Source: Beroe ovata
Taxonomy: Eukaryota > Ctenophora > Nuda > Beroida > Beroidae
NCBI GenBank assembly: GCA_946803715.1
Contig: CAMPET010000360.1
Location: 4,850-59,402 of the forward strand
Reading direction: 5' to 3'
DNA length: 54,553 nucleotides
Made by a program: the position numbers and the translations under genes. Positions 54,394-54,553 of this stretch are shown piece by piece. The notes under the pieces were generated by a model. That model was given only the letters and a program-made list of their open reading frames with translations. It did no database searches and was not told where the DNA came from. Numbering within the stretch: position 1 is the stretch's first letter; each line of letters starts with the position of its first letter.

Positions 54394-54463
54394 TCTGAGA
54401 ATAAGTTTGCCGCGCCGCGCGCGCAGAACGAAATTCTCGACAGGGTTTATCATCGATTGACAA
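54394..54463 (+). repeat. Partial hairpin-element end
   Basis: CTGAGAATAAGTTTGC, a GC-rich loop, GAAATTCTCGACAGGGTTTA and the terminal ATCATCGATTGACAA. Same 3' end as the elements at 1360, 4262, 32579, 32742 and 34113. Confidence 0.7.
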
Positions 54464-54553
54464 CAAATCCGATCATTTAGATTAAACAAAAATTATAAAA
54501 CATCCTTTCTTTGATGTAATTAGGGTGGTGACAACAGCGCGTGCGCACAAAGT

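Overview
This is animal nuclear DNA, probably from a marine invertebrate. The genes have many short introns, almost all GT-AG. The set combines eukaryotic core genes (COPB2, POLR3B, RRAGA, UFSP2, PRPSAP, ENSA/ARPP19) with genes typical of ciliated animals (CCDC66, FAM81) and a carbohydrate sulfotransferase. I cannot name the phylum. Single Ns and one 84-N run mark assembly gaps. Two of these junctions carry nearly identical sequence on both sides, which looks like unmerged haplotypes.

Layout. 1-5920: a 2.9-kb block present twice, separated by one N, holding exons of a CCDC66-like gene whose continuous model runs to 10462 on the + strand. 10759-18688: UFSP2 and COPB2, both on the - strand. 18.8-24.3 kb: satellite DNA, with a ~111-bp tandem repeat followed by a ~545-bp satellite that surrounds a two-exon fragment of a sugar transporter. 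24986-31411: RRAGA, then two tandem intronless GK5-like kinases, all -. 31.5-34.7 kb: a MITE-like element, GC-rich repeats, a tRNA-like sequence and the N gap. 34747-37419: FAM81 (-). 38225-48403: POLR3B (-, 16 exons), with an intronless sulfotransferase on the + strand inside one intron. 48590-50037: PRPSAP (-). 50997-51757: ENSA/ARPP19 (-). 52-54.5 kb: a decayed reverse transcriptase fragment and GC-rich repeats.

I rebuilt the exons by hand, using splice signals, reading phase and remembered family sequence. COPB2 (965 aa), RRAGA (315), FAM81 (420), POLR3B (1259), PRPSAP (377) and ENSA (126) all close in frame from ATG to stop. UFSP2 lacks the exon that should carry its catalytic cysteine, where an assembly gap lies. 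CCDC66 lacks its 5' end.

The most interesting signal is that eight of the ten genes whose start codon I could place have a 3' splice-site-like sequence ending only 3-8 nt before the ATG. This includes two intronless genes. It is what spliced-leader trans-splicing would leave. PRPSAP and POLR3B are co-directional and only 186 bp apart, as in an operon. Other notable items are a repeat family with three hairpins, one showing compensatory substitutions between copies; a nested sulfotransferase; one GK5 copy with altered active-site motifs; a long acidic N-terminal extension on POLR3B; and two GC-AG introns in neighbouring genes.
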